64,000 nt of DNA. It comes from Undibacterium sp. YM2 (GTDB taxonomy: Bacteria; Pseudomonadota; Gammaproteobacteria; Burkholderiales; Burkholderiaceae_D). Each line of letters starts with the position of its first letter. Positions within the stretch are counted from its first letter, which is position 1. The stretch is from the NCBI RefSeq assembly GCF_009937975.1, contig NZ_AP018441.1, forward strand, positions 620,001-684,000, given 5' to 3'. Shown piece by piece: positions 54,257-62,593 of the stretch. The position numbers were made by a program, and so were the translations under genes. Below the pieces are notes generated by a model, which had not been told where the DNA came from, searched no databases, and worked only from the letters and a program-made list of their open reading frames with translations.

Positions 54257-55369
54257 ATGCACCCTGCATTGCGTAATTCGTTGTTTCTGCTGGCTTTGAT
54301 CGGTGGCCAGGCTGTTGCCTCGACGAGTCATTCTTTGGGTATAGAGCGCAAGCAGTATGGCGAGTCGATTGCCTATGACATGAATGCAGCAGGGCAGGTC
54401 GCTGCCGTCATCAAGGAAAAAGATGGCACGGCTCACGCCGTGTTCTTTGAAAAGGGGAAGCTTGTCAAGCTGGAGTTGCCGGGCGAAACCGAGAGCGAGG
54501 CCAAGCGCATCAATGACAAGGGGGAGATCGTCGGTTCTTCAAAAAAAGGGGAAATATGGCGCGCATTCATTCGCACCCGCGATCATGGCACCCAGGACCT
54601 GGGCACGCTGGGTGGCCCGAATAGTTATGGTGCTGCACTCAATCAGACTGGCCAGGCTGCCGGGTTTTCTGATACACCAGAGCGTGACTGGCATGCCTTT
54701 CTGTACACCCCTGGTGAACCGCTAAAAGACCTTGGCACTCTTGGTGGCAGGGTCAGTTATGCGAGCGGCATCAATAACCAGGGACAGGTGGTTGGTTCTT
54801 CCATGATCACCGATGGCACGCGCCGCGCATTCCTCTATGATGCTGCCAGCGGTATGAGGGATCTGGGCACTTTGGGTGGCCGCACCAGTTCAGCAACGGC
54901 TATCAACGACCATGGCATCGTCGTAGGTGCATCAGAAATGAAAGACCGCCGCTGGCATGCCTTCATGCACGATGGCAAACAGATGATAGACCTGGGTGCA
55001 AAAATCGGCTTTGGTGACAGCTTTGCCACCGGCATCAATAACGAAGGCCATGTCGTTGGCGTAGTTGATACTGCAGACCTGCGCCTGTCCTTTGTCTGGC
55101 GCGACAATAAAATGACGCTGCACGCGGCCGGTAAAAGCCTGTACCTGACCAATGCCATCAACGACGGTGGCCAGGTCATAGGCGCCAGTTATGACCGTGG
55201 CCTGTATGCCGCTACCATGCCTTCGAATGCCATTCCTTTCGTGGATATGGGCGGTAATAAAATCCTCGGTTTTAATCTAGTCATGCTATTGCTGGCACTG
55301 ACTATCGCGATTTTCCGCAAGCGCCTGAAGGGCTTGTTTTTTGAGAGCAAATTGTTTTTCAGAACCTGA
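54257..55369 (+). CDS. HAF-repeat exported protein with C-terminal anchor
   Basis: 370 residues, ribosome binding site AGAAAGG. A signal peptide ends near AVAST. Six or more HAF-type repeats follow, each with a pattern such as RAFLYD...GMRDLGTLGGRTSSATAINDHGIVVG. Repeats of this kind fold into a beta-propeller-like array. The C-terminus has a hydrophobic helix (ILGFNLVMLLLALTIAIF) and then RKRLK, a layout like surface-anchor tails. Function unknown. It could be a surface-exposed binding protein. Confidence 0.85.
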   Translation: MHPALRNSLFLLALIGGQAVASTSHSLGIERKQYGESIAYDMNAAGQVAAVIKEKDGTAHAVFFEKGKLVKLELPGETESEAKRINDKGEIVGSSKKGEIWRAFIRTRDHGTQDLGTLGGPNSYGAALNQTGQAAGFSDTPERDWHAFLYTPGEPLKDLGTLGGRVSYASGINNQGQVVGSSMITDGTRRAFLYDAASGMRDLGTLGGRTSSATAINDHGIVVGASEMKDRRWHAFMHDGKQMIDLGAKIGFGDSFATGINNEGHVVGVVDTADLRLSFVWRDNKMTLHAAGKSLYLTNAINDGGQVIGASYDRGLYAATMPSNAIPFVDMGGNKILGFNLVMLLLALTIAIFRKRLKGLFFESKLFFRT

Positions 55370-55456
55370 TCCTCTTTAATTACCGGGCCTGACTAAAATA
55401 TGTAATACTCTTATGGCAAGTATTTTTATGCTTATCAGGGGCGGCACATCGTTGCA

Positions 55457-55912
55457 ATGAAGCTTCAAACTCCTGATAAATTTCATCTATCCATCAAACG
55501 TATGCAATCCAGATACAAATTCATCTTCATCTTGACCGCAGCTTTGAGCGCAGGCCTTTCATTTCCAGCATATGGCAGGGCTGTACCAGCACGTAGTGCC
55601 GAATATAGTAAGTGCATGGAAAAATCAGAAGGGGTAGATCCAGCCATGCTTGATTGCACTTCTGCTGAATACAGCCGTGTCGACAAACGTCTCAATAATG
55701 CCTATAAAAAATTGATGGGTAAACTCAAGGCAGAGCGAAAAAAGGAGTTACAGGAAGTGCAGCGTTTGTGGCTGAAATTTACAGATGCCAATTGTCAATT
55801 TTATTATGATCCTGACGGTGGTACATCTGCCAGATTAAGCTCGAATGAATGCAGTGTAACTGCCAGAATATTGAGAGCTGAAGAGCTTGAAATGCTCACT
55901 CCAGACTATTGA
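55457..55912 (+). CDS. LprI / DUF1311-family periplasmic protein
   Basis: The ATG at 55457 gives 151 residues. The internal ATG at 55502 gives a cleaner signal peptide (MQSRYKFIFILTAALSAGLS) and 136 residues. The mature part YSKCMEKSEGVDPAMLDCTS, then LNNAYKKLMGKLKAERKKEL, LWLKFTDANCQFYY and SNECSVTARILRAEEL is the DUF1311 domain, with four Cys. Relatives are called lysozyme inhibitors of the LprI type, but inhibition is not proven for most members. Confidence 0.85.
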   Translation: MKLQTPDKFHLSIKRMQSRYKFIFILTAALSAGLSFPAYGRAVPARSAEYSKCMEKSEGVDPAMLDCTSAEYSRVDKRLNNAYKKLMGKLKAERKKELQEVQRLWLKFTDANCQFYYDPDGGTSARLSSNECSVTARILRAEELEMLTPDY

Positions 55913-56040
55913 ACTATGGCAGTCTGTACAGCGTATAAGACCACAGAGTAAGCGTAACAGGCTGCCTGCTCACATCACTTTGGTGCGGATAGAAAAAACC
56001 TGTCCGCACTTTGAAATGCTGAGTTTATCAAAAGCAGTAC

Positions 56041-56475
56041 ATGTCCCTGATCCAGATTGCGTACCAGGCACCTGTGAACGGATGGCTGGCGCTGACACTC
56101 ACTCTTGATGGCAAGACCATTGAGATTGATGCTTCAGATGTTCCCAATAATCCTGTTGAAGAACTTGCTGCCGCTATTCAAAGCGCGGCGAGTGGCCTTG
56201 ATGCGTCCGTTTGGTGGAACCTGGAGCCAGCGGGATACTTCATGTACTTTGAGCGATTTTTGGCAGAGGTGAGGCTCAGGATAGAATATGCCGATGACGG
56301 CAAGCGCAGCCATGCGAAAGAAGTCGCCATCATTCTGGGAAGTCCTGCCCAGACATTGAAACCCTTCTGGCGATTCCTGCGCGAGTTTCAATCACATTCT
56401 TATGGTGAACCGCATTGGCCTGATGTGGATTATGGGCGCATCCAGCAGATCAAAACTTTATTGGAAAGTAATTGA
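56041..56475 (+). CDS. Hypothetical protein
   Basis: 144 residues, ATG start, no clear ribosome binding site. No signal peptide. Beta-rich N-terminus (IAYQAPVNGWLALTLTLDGK) and a helical C-terminus (LKPFWRFLREFQSHSYGE). The stop overlaps the start region of the next gene, so the two are probably co-translated. Family not recognised. Confidence 0.6.
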   Translation: MSLIQIAYQAPVNGWLALTLTLDGKTIEIDASDVPNNPVEELAAAIQSAASGLDASVWWNLEPAGYFMYFERFLAEVRLRIEYADDGKRSHAKEVAIILGSPAQTLKPFWRFLREFQSHSYGEPHWPDVDYGRIQQIKTLLESN

Positions 56476-56996
56476 ACGTGCATCACATCATGACTACGCC
56501 GGACGATCATTGGGAAGAAAGACTGGCGGCTCTGTGGGCAGAGTTTGACGCGACAGAAGCACAGAGCTTCATCGCCCGGATGGACGCACTGGCTGCAGAG
56601 TTGCCACCTGATGCCGCCACAGGGCTGTTTGAACGCGGCGGCGCACGGGATTCTTGCGGTTTTACTGAACTGGCGATTCCCCTGTATAAAGCTGCTCTCG
56701 AAAATGGCCTGACAGGTTTGCGCCGCCGTCGGGCAAATATACAAATGGCCAGCTCCATCCGTCACCTGGGTGATCCGCAAACTGCGGCTGACCTGCTGTT
56801 TGCTGAAATGCAGCAAGGCAGTGATGAACTCGACGGTGCCGTACGCGGCTTTCTGGCCCTGGCGCTGGCAGATCTGGGGCGCGAACGTGAGGCACTTGCG
56901 CTGGGTTTGACTGCGCAGGCAGGATATCTGCCGCGCTACAATCGTTCGCTGGCGCGGTATGCTCAGGGGCTGGTAGAAAATACGGACGTTGCCTGA
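56472..56996 (+). CDS. Small tetratricopeptide-repeat protein
   Basis: About 174 residues. The exact start is open: TTG 56472, GTG 56478 (GGAAAG nine bases upstream) or ATG 56490 (MTTPDDHW). The pattern ARDSCGFTELAIPLYKAALE, RRANIQMASSIRHLGDPQTA, GAVRGFLALALADLGREREA is a short TPR array of the type seen in small cytoplasmic proteins of unknown function. It overlaps the gene before it. Confidence 0.8.
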   Translation: MNVHHIMTTPDDHWEERLAALWAEFDATEAQSFIARMDALAAELPPDAATGLFERGGARDSCGFTELAIPLYKAALENGLTGLRRRRANIQMASSIRHLGDPQTAADLLFAEMQQGSDELDGAVRGFLALALADLGREREALALGLTAQAGYLPRYNRSLARYAQGLVENTDVA

Positions 56997-57019
56997 TATC
57001 AGAGAAATTTTTACATAAC

Positions 57020-57610
57020 ATGCCGACGAAAAAACTAAAAACCTTGCTCGCAAGCTTGCTACTTGGCACCGCCTGCATCACCGCCTTTGCCGATACCAGC
57101 CTCAAAATCATCACGCAAACTGGAGCATTGGCTTTTACTGTGGATGATGACTGGGCTGTACTGAACATGCAATCCAAACTGCCAGTGGCTGCCGCAGTTT
57201 TCCAGTTACCCAACCCGGCAGACAGGCAAACGGCTGACTCGACCAACCTGGTATTGAAATTTTATGACCTCAATACTGACGCAGGGCGCACTGCCTATGA
57301 TGTGCCGGTAAAACAGTATGGTAGTAACGCACCCAAGACAGAAAATGTTGATGCATGGACTATATTCCGTCAAGAAGCCCTGCAAGGCGCGACGCGCTAC
57401 ACTATCCTTGATGCCAGAAGAGACCAGGTGGCAGACTCAGCAAACATATCAGCGACAGCACGTTTGGCCTGGCCTCACCTGAAAGGCAATGCAAAAAAAT
57501 ATGATGTGCTGATGGAAGCCAGGTTTCGCAAATTCCTTAATTCTGTGCAAGGTGAATTGGGACCATATAAACAGCAAGAAAATGAAGTCATAAGAAGGCC
57601 TGCGCAATAG
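57020..57610 (+). CDS. Hypothetical exported protein
   Basis: 196 residues. The signal peptide MPTKKLKTLLASLLLGTACI ends at TAFAD. The mature protein is beta-rich (LKIITQTGALAFTVDDDWAV) and has no Cys. I recognise no family. It lies 23 bp after the small TPR gene, so it may belong to the same transcript. Confidence 0.7.
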   Translation: MPTKKLKTLLASLLLGTACITAFADTSLKIITQTGALAFTVDDDWAVLNMQSKLPVAAAVFQLPNPADRQTADSTNLVLKFYDLNTDAGRTAYDVPVKQYGSNAPKTENVDAWTIFRQEALQGATRYTILDARRDQVADSANISATARLAWPHLKGNAKKYDVLMEARFRKFLNSVQGELGPYKQQENEVIRRPAQ

Positions 57611-57709
57611 AGACCTGAGCTCACATGAGGCGACAGTAAGGACGCAAATCTGAGTTTGTCTCCTTATTTTGTAATGCCAAATAATTGACTGTCATCGCGT
57701 CTCTGTGTT

Positions 57710-58678
57710 TTACAGCGGAAACATCTGAGCAGCAACCTGTTCCCAGCTATTGCGCGGCCCATCAGCAGGAACTTGCTGCATGCAGAACGTGACATCGCAA
57801 TCTGGCCTGATCAGCATATAGGCAGTCAGTTGGCGCTGCAGTTCTGCTGCGCTGATATCTGTAATTTCACCATAAGACTGCAATAGTGCCTGCAGCAGCA
57901 AGGGATTGCCTTGTGCCATGAAGATCATCGGTGTCAGGATTTCGAGGCGGTCACTATTGCCGACGATGGCATCGCCAAAATCCAGCAGGCCTGAGAGTCG
58001 CCATTGACCCTGTTCCTGCTTTGCCATCAGGTTCCATGGGTGGATATCCATGTGGATAAAGCGCGGCTTACCTGCATTGGCAAAGTCTCCTGCTGCTTCG
58101 ATATACGGCATGACTTGTGCCAGCAAAATTTCAGGCATTTTCCTGCGCTGGTGCCTGGCCATGCAATCAGTAATCAGGTTCTGTATATAGTTTGGCCAAT
58201 CGACCTTGATGGTGATATCCGTATCAAACTCCACACTGCCAAGGTCACGCACAAGCTGGCCAGTTTGCAGCATGATGGATCGTTTCTGTTCGATATCCAG
58301 CGATGGCCAGATGTCCGCAAGCAAAGTGCCTTGCAAGCGGCTGAAGATCACAAATACCCAGTGATCGATTTCACCGCTGGCGATGAGCCTGGGTGTCTGC
58401 AATGACAGCTTGCCTTCCAGCAGAGGTGCCACCAGAATTTCTTTGTCACCCTGACGCCGCCAGTTCGGTGGCACGAGTTTGACTATCACGCCCTCACCCA
58501 ATCCAAACAAGGCATTCGCACCCAGGGGGATTTTCTCCCAAGGTTCAGCAGGCAGGTCGAATGCCTGTTGCAGGTACTTCAACACAGGCATCCAGGCTGT
58601 TAAAGGCGTATTAGCTATGAAGTCGTTACAGGCAGGATTGTCGAGATTTTGCGGCAGGCAATTGAGGGTGATGGTCAT
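57710..58678 (-). CDS. Aminoglycoside/choline-kinase-like phosphotransferase
   Basis: 322 residues of the APH kinase-like fold. The N-lobe has NALFGLGEGVIVKLVPPNW with the ATP Lys. The catalytic loop RFIHMDIHPWNLM contains His-x-Asp...Asn, and the metal site LLDFGDAIVG follows. Substrate cannot be told from sequence. It is a single gene without resistance-gene context, so a housekeeping or detoxification kinase is as likely as antibiotic modification. Confidence 0.88.
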   Translation of the reverse strand: MTITLNCLPQNLDNPACNDFIANTPLTAWMPVLKYLQQAFDLPAEPWEKIPLGANALFGLGEGVIVKLVPPNWRRQGDKEILVAPLLEGKLSLQTPRLIASGEIDHWVFVIFSRLQGTLLADIWPSLDIEQKRSIMLQTGQLVRDLGSVEFDTDITIKVDWPNYIQNLITDCMARHQRRKMPEILLAQVMPYIEAAGDFANAGKPRFIHMDIHPWNLMAKQEQGQWRLSGLLDFGDAIVGNSDRLEILTPMIFMAQGNPLLLQALLQSYGEITDISAAELQRQLTAYMLIRPDCDVTFCMQQVPADGPRNSWEQVAAQMFPL

Positions 58679-58797
58679 TGAACTTCGCGTCAGCAGTAAG
58701 GATGAGAGAGCAAAGAGCTTAAACTAAAAATGCAAAGACCATCAAGACATCAAGAGCATTGGGACGATTCAAACAGAAAAATGCGGTATTGGGCGCG

Positions 58798-59949
58798 TCA
58801 GGGTAAACGCGCATTCTCTTGTTTTAACTTGAACACTTCTGTTCCTATCGCATAACCAACAAAGCCCTTGTCCGTAGGCAGCAGACGTATCTTATTGACG
58901 GCGCGGCCCATGGGGACGTGCTTCCAGGTCTGGCCGCCATCCGTGGTCTGGTAGCCGCCTTCAATGGCACCTACCCAACCGGTGTTGGCATCAATGAAGC
59001 CAACACCAAATTCCCTGACCTTGATGTCATTGATGAGAGGGATTTCTTTCCAGCTCAGGCCGCCATCTACTGTCTTGGCAATATAGCGCTGGCTGGTGGC
59101 CGGATCAGGGTTATAGCTTTGTATGGTCACATAGCCGGTATCGCGGGTAGGGAAACTGGCTTTCCAGGTCAGCTCAAAGGGGCGGCTGGATTCATAGACT
59201 GTCTTCCAGCTTGCACCGCCATCTTTGGTCATGATGATGCGGGCGTGGGATTTTTCTGTATCACTGTCAGATGCACCAAATACAAAACCTGTCATCGCAT
59301 CAAAGAATTTGACGTCCAGTATCATGCCTGTATAAGGCGTCATGTCCATGCTTTTCCAGCTGTTGCCGCCATCAAGCGAGCGCAGTAAAGTTGCCGGGCC
59401 ACCGACACGTCCACCGGCATGAATGATGGTTCTTTCTTCGAGCACACCGGAGTTGATGAATTTGTTGTGTAGTATATCGATGGCGCACAGGCCCTTGATC
59501 TGTACTCCCTCAAGACCATTGGCAACTTGCCAGTTGGCGCCACCATCGCGGGTTTCATACAGGGGCGTGGTATCGGTAACGCCAGGGAAGTAATCAGTGC
59601 CTATGTTACCCGCATAGCCTTGCGTGGCATCGACAAAACCTACCGTGCGGAAGAAGGTGCCGGGTTTGGATAATTGCTCTTGCCAGTTCTGGCCACCATC
59701 CGTGGTTTTGTAAATCTTGCCGCCGCCATTCACATACCAGCCCAGGTCGGGCTGGACAAAGAAAATATCATCCTGCTTACCTTTATATGCAACGGTATTG
59801 AGTTTGCTCCAGGTAGCATCTGTACTTAATTGATAGTGCGGTGTGATGGTTTGAGGTGTGGTGCTGCATGCCGCAAGGCCCATGCATATCAGGCCGCTGA
59901 GTATAGTTGCTGTTGTCGCCGTCCAGATTTTTTGAGGTTTGATTTTCAT
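58798..59949 (-). CDS. YCF48/BNR-repeat lipoprotein
   Basis: 383 residues from ATG 59949, which gives a proper signal (MKIKPQKIWTATTATILSGL) and lipobox GLAACS. A longer frame from 60021 is less likely. The body is a chain of BNR/YCF48-type repeats, each with DGG..W (TTDGGQNWQEQLSKPGTF, SLDGGNSWKSMDMTPYTG, TKDGGASWKTVYESSRPF, TVDGGLSWKEIPLINDIK, TTDGGQTWKHVP), predicting a beta-propeller. Related to photosystem II assembly factor-like proteins of non-photosynthetic bacteria. Role unknown. Confidence 0.88.
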   Translation of the reverse strand: MKIKPQKIWTATTATILSGLICMGLAACSTTPQTITPHYQLSTDATWSKLNTVAYKGKQDDIFFVQPDLGWYVNGGGKIYKTTDGGQNWQEQLSKPGTFFRTVGFVDATQGYAGNIGTDYFPGVTDTTPLYETRDGGANWQVANGLEGVQIKGLCAIDILHNKFINSGVLEERTIIHAGGRVGGPATLLRSLDGGNSWKSMDMTPYTGMILDVKFFDAMTGFVFGASDSDTEKSHARIIMTKDGGASWKTVYESSRPFELTWKASFPTRDTGYVTIQSYNPDPATSQRYIAKTVDGGLSWKEIPLINDIKVREFGVGFIDANTGWVGAIEGGYQTTDGGQTWKHVPMGRAVNKIRLLPTDKGFVGYAIGTEVFKLKQENARLP

Positions 59950-60088
59950 TTTTATTTTGGAATGAAGTAGAGACGGTTTGGACTCACTCAAGGAAAGGAA
60001 GTTTCCTGAGAAATGTCTCAATCTGAGCGCAAGGCTGCGCGCACTTATACCATTCCAGTGGGATGCAGCTAAAGCGACGCCTTCGCGT

Positions 60089-60952
60089 TTAACTCAAACG
60101 CCTGTGCCTGACCAGCACCTGTTCCTGCGCCTTGAAATGTGCAGCGAGTTTTTCCACCATATACACTGAGCGATGCTGGCCGCCGGTGCAGCCTATCGCG
60201 ACGGTGAGGTAGCTGCGGTTGTCGCGTTTGAATGCTGGCAGCCATTTGGCGATGAATTGCTGGATGTCGGCAAACATGTCATCGACCATCGGTTGTTCTT
60301 TGAGGAACTGGATCACGGGTTCATCGCGGCCTGTCAGCGGACGCATGATGGGGTCGTAGTGGGGGTTGGGCAGCATGCGGACGTCGAAGACAAAGTCGGC
60401 ATCCAGCGGCACGCCTATCTTGAAGGCGAAGGATTCGAACATCAGGGTCAGCGGGGTGTGGCCTATTTCTATGACGTCCTTGACCCAGGCGCGCAGTTTG
60501 TTGGCACTGAGGTCGCTGGTGTCGATGACGTGGGAGACCAGTTGTATACCTGAGAGGATTTCGCGTTCTTCCTGTATGCATTCAGTCAGGCTGAGCCTGT
60601 CGCCGGGCTCTTTGTCCAGACCAAGCCGGTGTGACAGCGGGTGGCTGCGGCGGGTTTCTGAAAAGCGGGCGACCAGGGATTCTGTACTGGCTGTCAGGAA
60701 CAGGACTTTGACATCATGGCCTTCGGTGCGCAGTGCCTTGATAGAATCTGGCAGGCTGGTCAGCAAGTTCGCGCTGCGGCTATCGATGGCGATGGCGGCG
60801 CTGGGTATGCCTTCTTTGGTCAGGGTATTGACCAGGTCAGCTAGTAAACTGGGCGGCAGATTATCGACGCAATAGTAGCCTGCATCTTCAACCACATTCA
60901 GGGCTACCGATTTGCCGGAGCCGGAGATACCAGAGATAAGCAGGATTTCCAT
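60089..60952 (-). CDS. rapZ: RNase adapter / nucleotide-binding protein RapZ
   Basis: 287 residues. The P-loop GISGSGKSVALNVVED is at the N-terminus, CVDNLPPSLL and LFLTASTESLVARFSETRR (Walker B region) follow, and the C-terminal RNA-binding domain has GCTGGQHRSVYMVEKLAAHF. In E. coli RapZ controls glmS through small RNAs. Whether that holds in betaproteobacteria is not shown. It is downstream of hprK and ptsN, as in other proteobacteria. Confidence 0.95.
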   Translation of the reverse strand: MEILLISGISGSGKSVALNVVEDAGYYCVDNLPPSLLADLVNTLTKEGIPSAAIAIDSRSANLLTSLPDSIKALRTEGHDVKVLFLTASTESLVARFSETRRSHPLSHRLGLDKEPGDRLSLTECIQEEREILSGIQLVSHVIDTSDLSANKLRAWVKDVIEIGHTPLTLMFESFAFKIGVPLDADFVFDVRMLPNPHYDPIMRPLTGRDEPVIQFLKEQPMVDDMFADIQQFIAKWLPAFKRDNRSYLTVAIGCTGGQHRSVYMVEKLAAHFKAQEQVLVRHRRLS

Positions 60953-60972
60953 GGGATGTACTCAGCAGGTAT

Positions 60973-61914
60973 TTAGTCACCGTTTTCCATGGCGCGGCGT
61001 TGCCGTTCCATGAAATCTTCCAGCGTATTAATACCACGTAATTGCAGGATGGTATTGCGCACAGCTGCTTCCAGGAGAACCGCGATATTGCGGCCTGCAG
61101 CAACCGGGATCACGACTTTTCTGATGGGCAGGCCCAGCACTTCTTCAGTCTGCGAGTCGATAGGCAGGCGCTCGTAATTTTCTTCGAGGGTGCTGCGTCT
61201 CACCAGATGCACGATGAGCTTCAGGCGCATCTTGCGGCGCACTGCGGTTTCACCAAAGATGGTCTTGATATCAAGCAGGCCCAGGCCGCGCACTTCGAGC
61301 AGGTTTTGCAAGAGTTCGTGGCAACGGCCTTCTATCATATTCGGGGCGATGCGCGAAAATTCGACGGCATCATCGGCCACCAGGCCATGGCTGCGTGAAA
61401 TCAGTTCCAGCCCCAATTCACTCTTGCCGAGGCCGGATTCACCGGTGATGAGAACACCTACGCCCAGCACGTCCATGAAAACGCCATGCATGGTGATTTT
61501 TTGCGCGAGTTTTTTCGACAGATACACGCGCAAATAATCAATGACTTGAGCGGAAGGGTAAGGCGTGGAAAACAGCGGGATATTATTGTCGTCGCAAGTC
61601 GTCAAAAATGCCGGTGGCGATTCCAGACCTTGTGCCACGATCAGGGCAGGTGGTGCACCGGCGACGAGTTCACGCATGAGGTTATTGCGTGAGGCATTTG
61701 ACAGGCGGTTGTAATACGACAGTTCCTGATGCCCCAGCACCTGTATGCGGCCAGGGTGGATCAGGTTTAAATGCCCGACCTGGTCGGCAGAAGATGCGGC
61801 GTCGCCCGTGATTTGCTTGTCCGCGCCAGAGAAACCGGCAAACCAGCCAAGTTGCATGGTATCGCGGTTATCGTCGTAGATTTTTTGTACCGTGAGTTCT
61901 GTCAATGATGGCAT
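60973..61914 (-). CDS. hprK: HPr kinase/phosphorylase
   Basis: 313 residues. It phosphorylates and dephosphorylates Ser46 of HPr, controlling the nitrogen-type PTS in these bacteria. The P-loop [20 protein letters not shown] (about residues 153-172), [15 protein letters not shown] with its metal-binding acid, and the HprK signature [16 protein letters not shown] are present. It lies about 100 bp downstream of ptsN and 20 bp upstream of rapZ. Confidence 0.96.
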   Translation of the reverse strand: MPSLTELTVQKIYDDNRDTMQLGWFAGFSGADKQITGDAASSADQVGHLNLIHPGRIQVLGHQELSYYNRLSNASRNNLMRELVAGAPPALIVAQGLESPPAFLTTCDDNNIPLFSTPYPSAQVIDYLRVYLSKKLAQKITMHGVFMDVLGVGVLITGESGLGKSELGLELISRSHGLVADDAVEFSRIAPNMIEGRCHELLQNLLEVRGLGLLDIKTIFGETAVRRKMRLKLIVHLVRRSTLEENYERLPIDSQTEEVLGLPIRKVVIPVAAGRNIAVLLEAAVRNTILQLRGINTLEDFMERQRRAMENGD

Positions 61915-62017
61915 GGCTATATGTGCTGACTCTGACGATGTGATACTGGGTGACTGGGAGGGATAGATTGACGAGTCTGGCAGCCATGCGCATGCATGGC
62001 ATACTCAGACAGGAAAA

Positions 62018-62491
62018 TCAGGCATTGCCTGGCAAATTCGGACGCCATGCCATGATTTTTTCATATATCGCGGCAGCGCTGGCTTCAGTATTGAGGCAGT
62101 CGCGGAAAGTTTCGTTTGACAGCATTTCTGCCACTTCAGACAAGATTTCCAGATGCTGTTGCGTGACATTGTCAGGCATGAGCAAGAAAATCAGCAGGCT
62201 GACCGGCTGGCTGTCTGGTGATTCAAAAGGAATCGCTTCCCTGAGCCTGACCAGGGCCGCAATCGGTGCCTTCAGGCCCTTGATACGGCCATGCGGGATG
62301 GCCACGCCATGGCCCAGCCCGGTAGAGCCCAGGCGTTCGCGGGCAAACAGGTTATCAGAGACAACCGAGCGCGCTATGCTGCAATTATTTTCGAATAACA
62401 GCCCGGCCTGTTCAAATGCTCTTTTTTTGCTGGAGACTTCCAGATCCAGGAGTACGTTGTTCAGAGGCAGGATTTTTGCAATATTCGTCAT
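62018..62491 (-). CDS. ptsN: PTS IIA-like nitrogen regulatory protein
   Basis: 157 residues. The phosphorylated His is in GHGVAIPHGRIKGLKAPIAA (about residue 69), and the rest fits EIIA-Ntr. It relays PTSNtr phosphate and affects potassium and nitrogen physiology. In many proteobacteria it follows rpoN and hpf. Here an unrelated GGDEF/EAL gene lies upstream. Confidence 0.94.
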   Translation of the reverse strand: MTNIAKILPLNNVLLDLEVSSKKRAFEQAGLLFENNCSIARSVVSDNLFARERLGSTGLGHGVAIPHGRIKGLKAPIAALVRLREAIPFESPDSQPVSLLIFLLMPDNVTQQHLEILSEVAEMLSNETFRDCLNTEASAAAIYEKIMAWRPNLPGNA

Positions 62492-62593
62492 GGTGCAAGA
62501 TCGTTTTACAGCGAAATGGTGCGATGCACAAAATTAGGTTTTGACAAATTATAGGCTTCTTTTGGCTGATATGCGCAAAACCTGACAACACTT

